NCBI GenBank assembly: GCA_002389465.1 | Contig: DGOT01000165.1 | Span: forward strand, 2,084 to 19,426 | Reading direction: 5' to 3' | Length of the DNA: 17,343 nucleotides | Source: Bacteroidales bacterium UBA4459 | GTDB taxonomy: Bacteria > Bacteroidota > Bacteroidia > Bacteroidales > F082 | Shown here: positions 1-6,540 of the stretch, one piece after another | How the letters are laid out: every line of letters starts with the position of its first letter | Position numbering within the stretch: the first letter of the stretch is position 1 | Translations under genes and position numbers: made by a program | The notes under the pieces: model-generated | Database searches by the model: none | Told to the model about the DNA's origin: nothing | What the model saw: only the letters and a program-made list of their open reading frames with translations

Positions 1-2
1 GT

Positions 3-22
3 TTCGACCCGTACGGGACGGA
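3..22. repeat. REP-like palindrome (CCCGTACGGG core)
   Basis: A perfect 10-base palindrome, CCCGTACGGG, lies at 8-17. After one A/A mismatch it extends outward with pairs 6-19, 5-20 and 3-22 and a wobble at 4-21, giving an imperfect 20-base palindrome. It lies 3' of a RAYT-type transposase gene, where REP-like hairpins recognised by these enzymes are often found. The window starts two bases before it, so I cannot tell whether more copies follow to the left. Assignment as a REP-like element is inferred from the palindrome plus the neighbour. Confidence 0.45.
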
Positions 23-57
23 ATCTATTCTTTGATATCCTATTCAACCAATATTTA

Positions 58-71
58 ATGCCCAACGGCAT
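58..71. repeat. Short hairpin just after the RAYT gene
   Basis: ATGCC (58-62) and GGCAT (67-71) form a 5-base stem with a 4-base loop, and two more A/T pairs are possible beyond a mismatch. The hairpin ends three bases from the stop codon of the transposase gene. Together with the palindrome at 3-22 it may make up one composite REP-like unit. It could also simply be a weak transcript-end hairpin, although no T-run follows. Confidence 0.4.
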
Positions 72-74
72 AAA

Positions 75-554
75 TTATTCAGGTGCATCACCATAATTTA
101 CCGGTTTAAAAATATACCGTTTATCATAGGGCACCTGGAATTTCTCAAGAAAATCAAGGTATTCTTCCGCAAAAGCTCTTTTTCTATGGTGATCTTTCTG
201 ATTCCTGATGTATTCAATCACCCGGTCAACCTGGGATTTGCTGTAGGAGAATGCTCCATAACCTTCCTGCCACGAAAACCGTCCGTTAATAAATCCTTTT
301 TGGTTGATCCATTTTGACGAATCGCCTTTGATATCCTGCATTAAATCAGATAAAGATTGTGTTGGCCGTATGCCAAAAAAAACATGTACATGATCTGGCA
401 TTCCATTAATTGCCAAAAGCTTGTGGCTATGGTTTTGGATGATACCTGTTATGTATTTATATAATTCTGTTTCCCATTCCTTTTTGATAATACAATCCCG
501 GTTCTGAACAGAAAAAACAGCCTGGATGTGTATTTGAGTGTAGGTATTTGCCAT
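75..554 (-). CDS. REP-associated tyrosine transposase (RAYT, Y1_Tnp/IS200-like)
   Basis: Single-domain HUH endonuclease of the Y1 transposase family (159 residues, typical for RAYTs), expected to nick and rejoin single-stranded DNA at hairpins. The HUH metal-binding motif is His55-Val-His57 in 'MPDHVHVFF', and the nucleophile is probably Tyr115 in 'EYIRNQ', which fits the Y-x3-Q signature of the family (Gln119 would be the third metal ligand). The segment 'WQEGYGAFSYS' (95-105) is typical of RAYT/IS200-like proteins. The frame is intact from ATG to TAA. There is no partner TnpB and no recognisable IS end on the right, while REP-like palindromes lie past its 3' end. This supports a stand-alone, possibly domesticated RAYT over a mobile IS200 copy. 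It is separated from the upstream EnvC-like gene by 113 bases and may have its own promoter. Confidence 0.9.
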   Translation of the reverse strand: MANTYTQIHIQAVFSVQNRDCIIKKEWETELYKYITGIIQNHSHKLLAINGMPDHVHVFFGIRPTQSLSDLMQDIKGDSSKWINQKGFINGRFSWQEGYGAFSYSKSQVDRVIEYIRNQKDHHRKRAFAEEYLDFLEKFQVPYDKRYIFKPVNYGDAPE

Positions 555-570
555 AACAGATCGGGTTTAT

Positions 571-595
571 TTGTTTTCTCAAAAATAGAAAACAA
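571..595. repeat. Perfect 8-base inverted repeat upstream of the RAYT gene
   Basis: TTGTTTTC (571-578) and GAAAACAA (588-595) are exact reverse complements around a 9-base centre. The structure lies 17 bases upstream of the RAYT start codon. The centre holds the TATTTTTG promoter-like element on the minus strand, so it could be an operator or a 5' leader hairpin. In DNA this A/T-rich, chance remains possible. Confidence 0.4.
580..587 (-). promoter_or_regulatory. Possible -7 promoter element of the RAYT gene
   Basis: The minus strand reads TATTTTTG, which fits the Bacteroidota -7 consensus TAnnTTTG, 25 bases before the RAYT start codon. I see no good TTTG-type -33 box at the expected distance upstream, so the call rests on one half-site and on the same octamer recurring before two other genes in the window. 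Confidence 0.22.
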
Positions 596-667
596 TCAGG
601 TATCTATCTAATTCACACTTCTGAATATAGTAGTTGAATGCGTCACAAACATAAAAAAACAAGAGGG

Positions 668-1873
668 TTACCTATGCCTCAGCCAGTACGACGGGTTGAG
701 CAGAGTTTTTCCTTTCCACACCTGGAACTGCAATTCGGTTTCGCCGTTTAAGGTAGTATGCACGCGGCCTATCGGCTCTTTGGTGGTTACCTTGTCGCCT
801 TCCGAAATATACACCTTGTCGAGGTTGGAATAGACCGTAAAATAATCGCCATGCTGTACGATTACGGCTTTCTTGGTACTGGTAATGGAACTTACGCTCA
901 CCACCCGGCCATCAAAAATGCACCGGGCCTCGCCATTTTGCGCTATGGCGATATCAATTCCGTTGTTTTTTGTTTTCACCTTTTTCAATACCGGATGCTG
1001 ATGAATACCAAACGATTCGGAAACAACCCCTCGTTCGACAGGCCATGGTAGTTTCCCCTTGTTGGCAGCAAACGAAGAAGAGAGTTTCTTTTCTTCAGGC
1101 GTCGGCGTGTATATTTTGCTGCCCCCCGTAGTTGTATTTGGTTTTGTTGCTTCGGCAATAATTTCTTTGATTTTTGTGTTCAGCCGGGCAGCTTCCTTCT
1201 CTTTGGCTTTTAACGAAGCTTTAAGTTCTTTTTCCTTTTTCACCAGGCCGTCCTTCAGCCTGTCTTTGTTAATCTGCTCCACCTCCAGGCTCGACAACTG
1301 TAGGTTTTCATTTTCGAGCAGACTCTTTTTTTCTGCATTCTGCGCCTTCAGTTCGTTCAACGTCTCTTCTTTTTTTTGCTCCAGTTGTTTGATATCTTCC
1401 GCTTCATTCCGGATAAATTCACTCATCTGGTCAAGGTAGCGCAGCCGCTGGTAGGCCTGGTTCAGATCTTCAGCCGAATACAAAAAGCCCAGCTTATCAT
1501 AGGCGTTTTTGTGTTTGAAAACAAAGTAGGCGAGTTTGGCGTATTCTTTTTTTAATTCCTCCAGCTCATCGTTCATGTACACCAGCTCTTTTTCCGTTTT
1601 TTCAATGGTCTGTTCCAGCTCATAAAGTTCACTTTTGAGCGTAGCCACAAGCTCGCTGCGCTTATTGATCTTACTGCTTAACAGGTTCAACTCATACAGA
1701 TAGTTTTTCTTTGATTTCTGCGTCTGCAGAATGAGCTTGTTGGTGTACGCAATTTCGGCTTCCAGTTTTTTACGCTTTTCCTCCAGTTGTTTTTGTGTTG
1801 TTTGCCCTACAAGGGACAAGCTGACGGCTGCCAACAGCATGAACAAACTATATTTGAGTCGAAGCCACTTCAT
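668..1873 (-). CDS. EnvC-like murein hydrolase activator (coiled coil + degenerate LytM/M23 domain)
   Basis: A 401-residue exported protein. An N-terminal signal peptide (hydrophobic stretch about 8-22) is followed by a long, Lys/Glu-rich coiled coil (about 25-245), a linker rich in Thr/Pro, and a C-terminal LytM/peptidase M23 fold (about 275-398, 'SFGIHQHP' to 'WKGKTLLNPSYWL'). This is the EnvC/NlpD-type layout. The metal site is largely lost: the HxGxD His is Asn303 (only Asp307 kept), the 'VYAHL' His is Asn350, and the final HxH is Glu380-Leu-Gln382. By analogy with EnvC it should activate an N-acetylmuramoyl-L-alanine amidase for daughter-cell separation and not cut peptidoglycan itself; that role is inferred. 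Its ATG overlaps the stop codon of the DUF4292 gene in a TAATG, pointing to translational coupling. It is the last gene of the envelope cluster. Confidence 0.9.
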   Translation of the reverse strand: MKWLRLKYSLFMLLAAVSLSLVGQTTQKQLEEKRKKLEAEIAYTNKLILQTQKSKKNYLYELNLLSSKINKRSELVATLKSELYELEQTIEKTEKELVYMNDELEELKKEYAKLAYFVFKHKNAYDKLGFLYSAEDLNQAYQRLRYLDQMSEFIRNEAEDIKQLEQKKEETLNELKAQNAEKKSLLENENLQLSSLEVEQINKDRLKDGLVKKEKELKASLKAKEKEAARLNTKIKEIIAEATKPNTTTGGSKIYTPTPEEKKLSSSFAANKGKLPWPVERGVVSESFGIHQHPVLKKVKTKNNGIDIAIAQNGEARCIFDGRVVSVSSITSTKKAVIVQHGDYFTVYSNLDKVYISEGDKVTTKEPIGRVHTTLNGETELQFQVWKGKTLLNPSYWLRHR

Positions 1874-2706
1874 TATTCGTGCGGAGTAACAATGAGCTTC
1901 TCATATTTTTTCGGAATGTTAAAAGGAAATCGCATGGGAGCGTTGACCACCGTTTTGCCAAATTTTAGGTTTATTTCGATAGATGTACTGGCTGAAATTT
2001 TAATGTGCATGATTTCCGGGAACAGTGTTCCGTTTATGTCGTGATACTGTTCATACGTGATCTGCAATCTTTTGTTGTCATCACCCAGTTCTTTGAGTAC
2101 CACCTTTTTAATCTTAAAATTTTCAGGGTCGAGCCAGATGTTCTGCACCAGCACTTTCGAACTCACTTCCCCGCCTTTCAGGTGTTTTTTTATTTTTCTT
2201 CGTTCCTGAATAGTGATCCGGTACAATCCGCCGTCAATTGACGATTTGAATTTACTGACGTCATACTGCGTCAAGTCGTTGCCCAGGATCATGGCTTCCA
2301 TGATGGAATAATCCAGTGTTGTATTTAAAATACTGTCGATAAACGAGTATTCACCACTAAAATAAGTTTTGTTTAAGCGGTTCATAAACTTGACCGAATC
2401 ATTACTTAACGAAATCCGTGCGGCTTCAATGCCCAATGCCGGCGAAAGGGTGATCCAGATGAGGCTGTCTTTTTTTACGCGGAATTGCCCTTTTAAATCG
2501 GTTTTCTTTTTCCCCTGGTAATAGACCACATTGAATTTTGCACTCAGGTAGTCGAAATCCACCTGGCTGTCGATCATTTTGTTGTACAGATAATCGAAGC
2601 CGTATTCCTTAAGTGGCTTTTTCAACACCGACCGTGTTGACTTACACGAAGAAATCAGCAGGCTGCCTGTGATCAGTAACAAGAAAAAGATTGTTTTTTT
2701 ATTCAT
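1873..2706 (-). CDS. DUF4292 lipoprotein, LolB-like
   Basis: I start at the ATG at 2706, because the protein then begins with a compact lipoprotein signal peptide, 'MNKKTIFFLLL...LLISSC', with lipobox Ile-Ser-Ser-Cys (Cys21). An ATG five codons earlier (2721) is also possible. Length is 277 residues. The mature part matches the Bacteroidota family DUF4292. Its N-terminal half ('AKFNVVYYQGKKKTDLKGQFRVKKDSLIWITLSPALGIEAARISL') is reminiscent of LolB, with alternating strands and a 'PALGIEAARI' stretch where LolB has a 'PLG' loop, followed by a helical segment near 'FIDSILNTTLDYSIMEAMILG'. I infer an outer-membrane lipoprotein of LolA/LolB fold, possibly a lipoprotein receptor; function is unproven. 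It overlaps the TPR gene upstream by 8 bases and the EnvC-like gene downstream by one base. Confidence 0.85.
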   Translation of the reverse strand: MNKKTIFFLLLITGSLLISSCKSTRSVLKKPLKEYGFDYLYNKMIDSQVDFDYLSAKFNVVYYQGKKKTDLKGQFRVKKDSLIWITLSPALGIEAARISLSNDSVKFMNRLNKTYFSGEYSFIDSILNTTLDYSIMEAMILGNDLTQYDVSKFKSSIDGGLYRITIQERRKIKKHLKGGEVSSKVLVQNIWLDPENFKIKKVVLKELGDDNKRLQITYEQYHDINGTLFPEIMHIKISASTSIEINLKFGKTVVNAPMRFPFNIPKKYEKLIVTPHE

Positions 2707-4423
2707 AAAGTTTTTTGTCATTCACTTTTTTCTTTAAAAGATCCGAATGATCCTTTTTGGTGAGTGCTTTTTCCCAGAATTCGGCAGCTTCGTCGGTACG
2801 GCCCAGCCGGTACAGGATATCACCATAATGTTCGGTGACAACGCCGCTGCTGTCGCCGCCGTTGTTGTATGCTTTTTCAATCCATTCCAGGGCCTCTTCA
2901 TATTTTTCCAGCTTATATAGTACCCAGGCATAGGTGTCCAGGTTATTCTGGTTGTACGGATCAAGCTCTACGGCCTTTTTTGCCATACGTTCCGCTTTTT
3001 CAAGATTTTCTGAGTGCAGTGATAAGTAATAGGCGTAGTTGTTCAGAACCACCTTATTTTCAGGGTTCATTTCCAGCACCTTTTCATACGATGTATACGA
3101 CTGCTCATAATCGCCTAATTCGTTATACGTATCACCCAAAGTGGAATAAAACTGTTCGCGCAGGGCGTTGTTATTCACCACATAATCCAGTCCCGATTCC
3201 AAATACGCTTTGGCTTTTACATAGTCTTTCAGTTGAAAGCTGCTGATACCCGCAAAAAAGTAGGGCAGCGGATAATTCGGAAAGAAATCGATGGCGTCTT
3301 CCGCATCAGCTAACAGACCCGTATTGTCTTCCAGGTAAAGATCGCAGAACAACAGTTGCTCCCAGATCGCGTAGTTCTGTACATTCTCGTTGAGTATTCT
3401 CTTAAAAATATCTCTTGCTTCTTTATACGCACCGTTTTCGTACAGCATGGTCGCAAAGAAGGTGTCGGCCAGGGGGTTGTCGGGATGTGTTTTTTTCAGT
3501 ATGCGCGACAACTCAAGCGCTTGTTCCTTCTGGGTATCATTCAGTTCGCCACTGTAATAGGTTATCAGCAGGTTGATTTTTGTGTTCAGGTCAAGTTCCG
3601 GATTCGACAGGCCGATCTTGAGCTCTTCAAATGACTTTTCCTCATCGCCGTTTTTTTTGTAAAAATCGGCCAGGGAAATATGCACATACGGATCATCAGG
3701 GTTTAACTCTTCAATTTTTTCATAAGCCCAGATCGCTTTATCATTCCAGTTATTTCTTGAGCAATATTCGGCATATAGCGCATAATATCTCGGCTCGCTG
3801 GGGTTTAACTCGATAAGTCTTTTGTATTCTTCAGCTGCCTTTTCCTGCTCACCAATCTTGTCGTAAAGCAGCACTTTTTGTTTTGTCAGCGGCTCACTCA
3901 TCCCGGCAGCTTCTTCAATTTTATCGTACATTTCTATCGACTTTTTGTATTCGCCGATATAATTATACCCGTATGCCAGTTCGTGTAAAAAAGAAAGGTC
4001 GGTAGGATATTTTTCTACGAGGTTTTCATACACGCTTATGTATTCCTTGTATTGCTCATTTGACTTGGCAATATCAGCATATAGAACTTTATACCATTTA
4101 TTTTCCGGATCAAGTTTCACAGCCTCACACGCTGGGATGAGGGCCTCGTCACTTCTTCCTTTTGCCTGCAATATGCGTGCTTTTTCGTAAAGTGCTGCCG
4201 GATCTTCGGGGCTAACCGCCAGTGCTTCATTAAGCAATGCCAGTGCCTGGTCCAGTTCGCCCAGTTCTTTCTTCAGCAGAGCTTCCGAAAAAAACTCCGT
4301 TTCCTTGTAGCGGTCTCTTTCCGTGACGGTCTCCTTGCCTTTGGCGGTTTCTTTCGGCCCCGAACAGGCTGTCATCAGGAGCGAAAAGAGGATAATATAT
4401 GTTATAGTGGTGATCTGTTTCAT
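2699..4423 (-). CDS. TPR-repeat lipoprotein
   Basis: A 574-residue protein with a lipoprotein signal peptide ('IILFSLLMTAC', Cys20) followed by tetratricopeptide repeats over almost its whole length (about 39-560). Typical repeat signatures include 'EDPAALYEKARILQAKGRSDEAL', 'GYNYIGEYKKSIEMYDKI', 'YNELGDYEQSYTSYEKVLEMNPENKVVLNNYAYYL' and 'YAWVLYKLEKYEEALEWIEKA'. No enzyme domain is visible, so it is probably an envelope scaffold or assembly factor anchored to a membrane. It begins 9 bases after dut, and its end overlaps the DUF4292 gene, so the two lipoproteins are likely made together and may act together. An assembly role with the LolB-like protein is suggested by context only. Confidence 0.9.
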   Translation of the reverse strand: MKQITTITYIILFSLLMTACSGPKETAKGKETVTERDRYKETEFFSEALLKKELGELDQALALLNEALAVSPEDPAALYEKARILQAKGRSDEALIPACEAVKLDPENKWYKVLYADIAKSNEQYKEYISVYENLVEKYPTDLSFLHELAYGYNYIGEYKKSIEMYDKIEEAAGMSEPLTKQKVLLYDKIGEQEKAAEEYKRLIELNPSEPRYYALYAEYCSRNNWNDKAIWAYEKIEELNPDDPYVHISLADFYKKNGDEEKSFEELKIGLSNPELDLNTKINLLITYYSGELNDTQKEQALELSRILKKTHPDNPLADTFFATMLYENGAYKEARDIFKRILNENVQNYAIWEQLLFCDLYLEDNTGLLADAEDAIDFFPNYPLPYFFAGISSFQLKDYVKAKAYLESGLDYVVNNNALREQFYSTLGDTYNELGDYEQSYTSYEKVLEMNPENKVVLNNYAYYLSLHSENLEKAERMAKKAVELDPYNQNNLDTYAWVLYKLEKYEEALEWIEKAYNNGGDSSGVVTEHYGDILYRLGRTDEAAEFWEKALTKKDHSDLLKKKVNDKKLYE

Positions 4424-4432
4424 TTACATTTT

Positions 4433-4867
4433 CTATTTTTTTCCTGTGTGTCCGAACCCACCGGCACCACGAGCTGTCTCGTTTAATACATCCACTTCTT
4501 TTAGTGTGGCATGCTCATGTGCCGAAATAATTATCTGGGCAATCCGCTCCCCGTCTTTTACCACAAACTTCTTTTCGGACAAGTTGACCAGGATCACTTT
4601 TATTTCTCCTCGGTAGTCGGCATCAATGGTTCCCGGTGTATTTAAAACCGAAACCCCATGTTTGTAAGCCAGGCCGCTGCGTGGACGCACCTGGGCTTCG
4701 TAGCTTACCGGCAATTCAATAAATAAGCCTGTCGGTATCAGTGCTCTCTGTAAAGGGGCTAAAACAATATCCTGGTCCAGGCTGGCTCTCAGGTCCATGC
4801 CTGCCGAGGCTTCTGTTTCGTATTTGGGTATCGGGTGCTTCGACTTATTGACGATTTTTACATGCAT
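4433..4867 (-). CDS. dut: dUTP diphosphatase (dUTPase)
   Basis: Hydrolyses dUTP to dUMP and pyrophosphate, keeping uracil out of DNA and feeding dTMP synthesis. At 144 residues it has the usual length of the trimeric all-beta dUTPase. All five family motifs are present in order: 'SAGMDLRA' (21-28), 'RPRSGLAYKHGV' (61-72), 'GTIDADYRGEI' (79-89, with the catalytic Asp and the Tyr lining the uracil pocket), 'DGERIAQIII' (105-114) and the C-terminal 'RGAGGFGHTGK' (133-143) that closes over the substrate. The ATG at 4867 places motif 1 at its normal distance. It heads the run of envelope genes, following a 73-base gap with a promoter-like element, and precedes the TPR gene by 9 bases; the association with envelope genes is positional and has no obvious biochemical basis. 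Confidence 0.97.
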   Translation of the reverse strand: MHVKIVNKSKHPIPKYETEASAGMDLRASLDQDIVLAPLQRALIPTGLFIELPVSYEAQVRPRSGLAYKHGVSVLNTPGTIDADYRGEIKVILVNLSEKKFVVKDGERIAQIIISAHEHATLKEVDVLNETARGAGGFGHTGKK

Positions 4868-4900
4868 CTTCTTACGTTCGGATTTATTTAATTAAAAGCG

Positions 4901-4908
4901 CAAAAATA
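4901..4908 (-). promoter_or_regulatory. Possible -7 promoter element of the dut operon
   Basis: The minus strand reads TATTTTTG, matching the Bacteroidota TAnnTTTG -7 consensus, 33 bases before the dut ATG and within the gap after the flippase gene. A TGTTTA lies about where a -33 box would be, but it is not a TTTG. The dut to envC-like genes could be transcribed from here as well as by read-through. Confidence 0.3.
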
Positions 4909-4940
4909 ATCAAAATAAGGCAGGTAAACAGGCCCTTACG

Positions 4941-6413
4941 CTATTCCGTTTCGCCGGCCGCCAAATGTTTTCGTTCGTTGATAAAAACCAGGCCTGCAAA
5001 ACCTAAAAACAGAACCGTGTGAATTAAAAATGCAAGGTAACTGTTCCCGACCGTAAGCATACGCGAAACAGCATAGACGGCCAGTGCCAGTAAGGTATAT
5101 GTCACTATTTTTTTCCATTGGTATTTGATAGGGTAGATCCTGCGCCCCCAGAAATAAGAGATGATCATCATGCTCAGATAACAAAAGAAATTGGCCCAGG
5201 CCGATCCCAGGTAACCGTATTTCGGGATCAGTACAATATTCAGAACAATAGTCACCGTTGCCCCGGTAAGGGCAATAACGGCACCGTACAACGTTTTGTT
5301 GGTGAGTTTGTACCATACCGACAAATTATAAAAAACACCCAAAAACAATTTTGCTGCCAGCACGATGGGAACAATCATCAGTCCGGCCCAGAATTTCGGA
5401 CCGATGAAGTATTTAAACACATCTATGAACATCGTCACCCCCAGGAAGATGATCAATGTGAACACTACAAAATAAGTCATTACTCTGCTGTAGGTAGCTT
5501 TTGCATCTTTTTTCCCTGATTCGGCAAAAAAGAAAGGTTCGGCAGCATACCGGAACATCTGGATGAACAAAGTCATCAGTATAGCCAGTTTGTAATTAGC
5601 CCCGTAAATACCTATCTGCGCCTGCGCGTCCATGTCGGCAGGCAAAAGATATTTCAGTAAAATTTTATCAGATACTTCATTGATCATGCCCGCAAAGCCG
5701 ATAATGAGTATCGGCAAACCATAGGCGAGCATTTTCCGAAGTAGTTGTTTGTCAACGATGATACGAAACGACTTCAATTCCGGTATCAGCAGAAGTAACA
5801 TCGTCAGTGAGCTAAAAAGATTGGCAATAAATACAAAAACAATGAGGTTTTCATTCCGGTAAAATACCAGCTCCTGTGTGCGCTCGCCAAAATATTTTGG
5901 AATAACCAGCAAAAGCAGGAAATTCAGGAAAATATTGACAAGAACGCCTGTGATCTTGATAAATGAAAATCTTTTGGCTTTATTCTGAAACCGCAGGTAC
6001 GCAAACGGCAGCGAGGTAAAAGCATCCAGGGCAACGATCACCGCCAGAATCATGATGTATTCGCTGTTCCCCTCATATCTTATGGCCGAAGCAATATCAG
6101 GCAAGAAAATTATGATCAGCAGGACAAACAAAATGGAAGTGAACAACAGGGAAGTAGTGGCCGTATTAAAAACCCTTCCTGGATTTTTCTCTTTGTTGGC
6201 ATAACGGAAAAAGGCCGTTTCCATTCCATAAGTCAGCAATACCATAACAATGGCTACCCAGGCATACAACTCGGTAATTTGGCCATAGGCATTCTGGTCG
6301 AAAATACGTGTATAAAAGGGGACAAGGAAATAATTCAGGAGGCGGGGAACGATCGTTCCCAAACCGTAAATAGCGGTTTCGCCTGCCAGCCGTTTAATTG
6401 GATTTATAGCCAT
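4941..6413 (-). CDS. Polysaccharide/lipid-linked oligosaccharide flippase (Wzx-like, MOP superfamily)
   Basis: A 490-residue polytopic inner-membrane protein with roughly 12-14 hydrophobic spans over its whole length and very few soluble stretches. The N-terminus 'LAGETAIYGLGTIVPRLLNYFLVPFYTRIF..YGQITELYAW' is characteristic of the polysaccharide synthesis/export branch of the MOP exporter superfamily (Wzx, RfbX, MurJ-like relatives), and 'FYNLSVWYKLTNKTLYGAVIALTGATVTIVLNIVLIPKYGYLGSAWANFFCY' is typical of its C-terminal half. It probably flips undecaprenyl-linked saccharides for surface polysaccharide. No glycosyltransferase is nearby, so the substrate cannot be told; a MurJ-like lipid II role cannot be excluded, but the sequence looks more like Wzx. 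It ends 73 bases before dut. Confidence 0.88.
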   Translation of the reverse strand: MAINPIKRLAGETAIYGLGTIVPRLLNYFLVPFYTRIFDQNAYGQITELYAWVAIVMVLLTYGMETAFFRYANKEKNPGRVFNTATTSLLFTSILFVLLIIIFLPDIASAIRYEGNSEYIMILAVIVALDAFTSLPFAYLRFQNKAKRFSFIKITGVLVNIFLNFLLLLVIPKYFGERTQELVFYRNENLIVFVFIANLFSSLTMLLLLIPELKSFRIIVDKQLLRKMLAYGLPILIIGFAGMINEVSDKILLKYLLPADMDAQAQIGIYGANYKLAILMTLFIQMFRYAAEPFFFAESGKKDAKATYSRVMTYFVVFTLIIFLGVTMFIDVFKYFIGPKFWAGLMIVPIVLAAKLFLGVFYNLSVWYKLTNKTLYGAVIALTGATVTIVLNIVLIPKYGYLGSAWANFFCYLSMMIISYFWGRRIYPIKYQWKKIVTYTLLALAVYAVSRMLTVGNSYLAFLIHTVLFLGFAGLVFINERKHLAAGETE

Positions 6414-6423
6414 GTGTACTTGT

Positions 6424-6431
6424 CAAAAATA
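6424..6431 (-). promoter_or_regulatory. Possible -7 promoter element of the flippase gene
   Basis: The minus strand reads TATTTTTG (TAnnTTTG type), 10 bases upstream of the flippase ATG. This would give a nearly leaderless transcript, and no -33 TTTG is visible, so support is limited. It is the third occurrence of the same octamer ahead of a gene in this window. Confidence 0.2.
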
Positions 6432-6497
6432 GGGAATAATACCGATTAGAAGAGAAAAAAATATATTCCGCACTCAGGGTAAACCCAACAAGCATAA

Positions 6498-6527
6498 GAC
6501 TACTGACTGTAGACTGCTGCCGACTGC
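6498..6527. repeat. Degenerate GACTGC direct repeats in the kinase-flippase gap
   Basis: Within the 127-base gap between the histidine kinase and the flippase gene, GACT recurs four times in 30 bases at irregular spacing, twice as GACTGC and once as GACTGT. No hairpin with a T-run, hence no clear terminator, is visible in the gap. The repeat is short and imperfect; its role is unknown. Confidence 0.35.
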
Positions 6528-6540
6528 AAATCCTGCTTCT

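Noticed and set aside
75..554. Complete IS200/IS605 insertion sequence
   Set aside because: No TnpB and no defined left and right ends or flanking target duplication could be seen; the protein and context fit a stand-alone RAYT better.
646..653. Additional TAnnTTTG match (TATGTTTG) on the minus strand just after the EnvC-like gene
   Set aside because: No -33 element is present and it lies further from the RAYT start than the match at 580-587; such octamers are frequent in A/T-rich gaps.
654..670. T-run after the EnvC-like stop codon as an intrinsic terminator
   Set aside because: The preceding inverted repeat has only about three pairs, too weak to call a terminator.
1059..1439. Open frames on the plus strand throughout the window, including this Ser/Phe-rich one
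   Set aside because: They lie opposite well-supported genes, have no family resemblance, and their Ser/Phe/Leu-rich composition is the antisense shadow of Lys/Glu-rich coiled coils.
2734..2964. Second minus-strand open frame inside the TPR gene
   Set aside because: It is an out-of-frame shadow of the TPR coding sequence; the TPR frame carries clear repeats right through the region.
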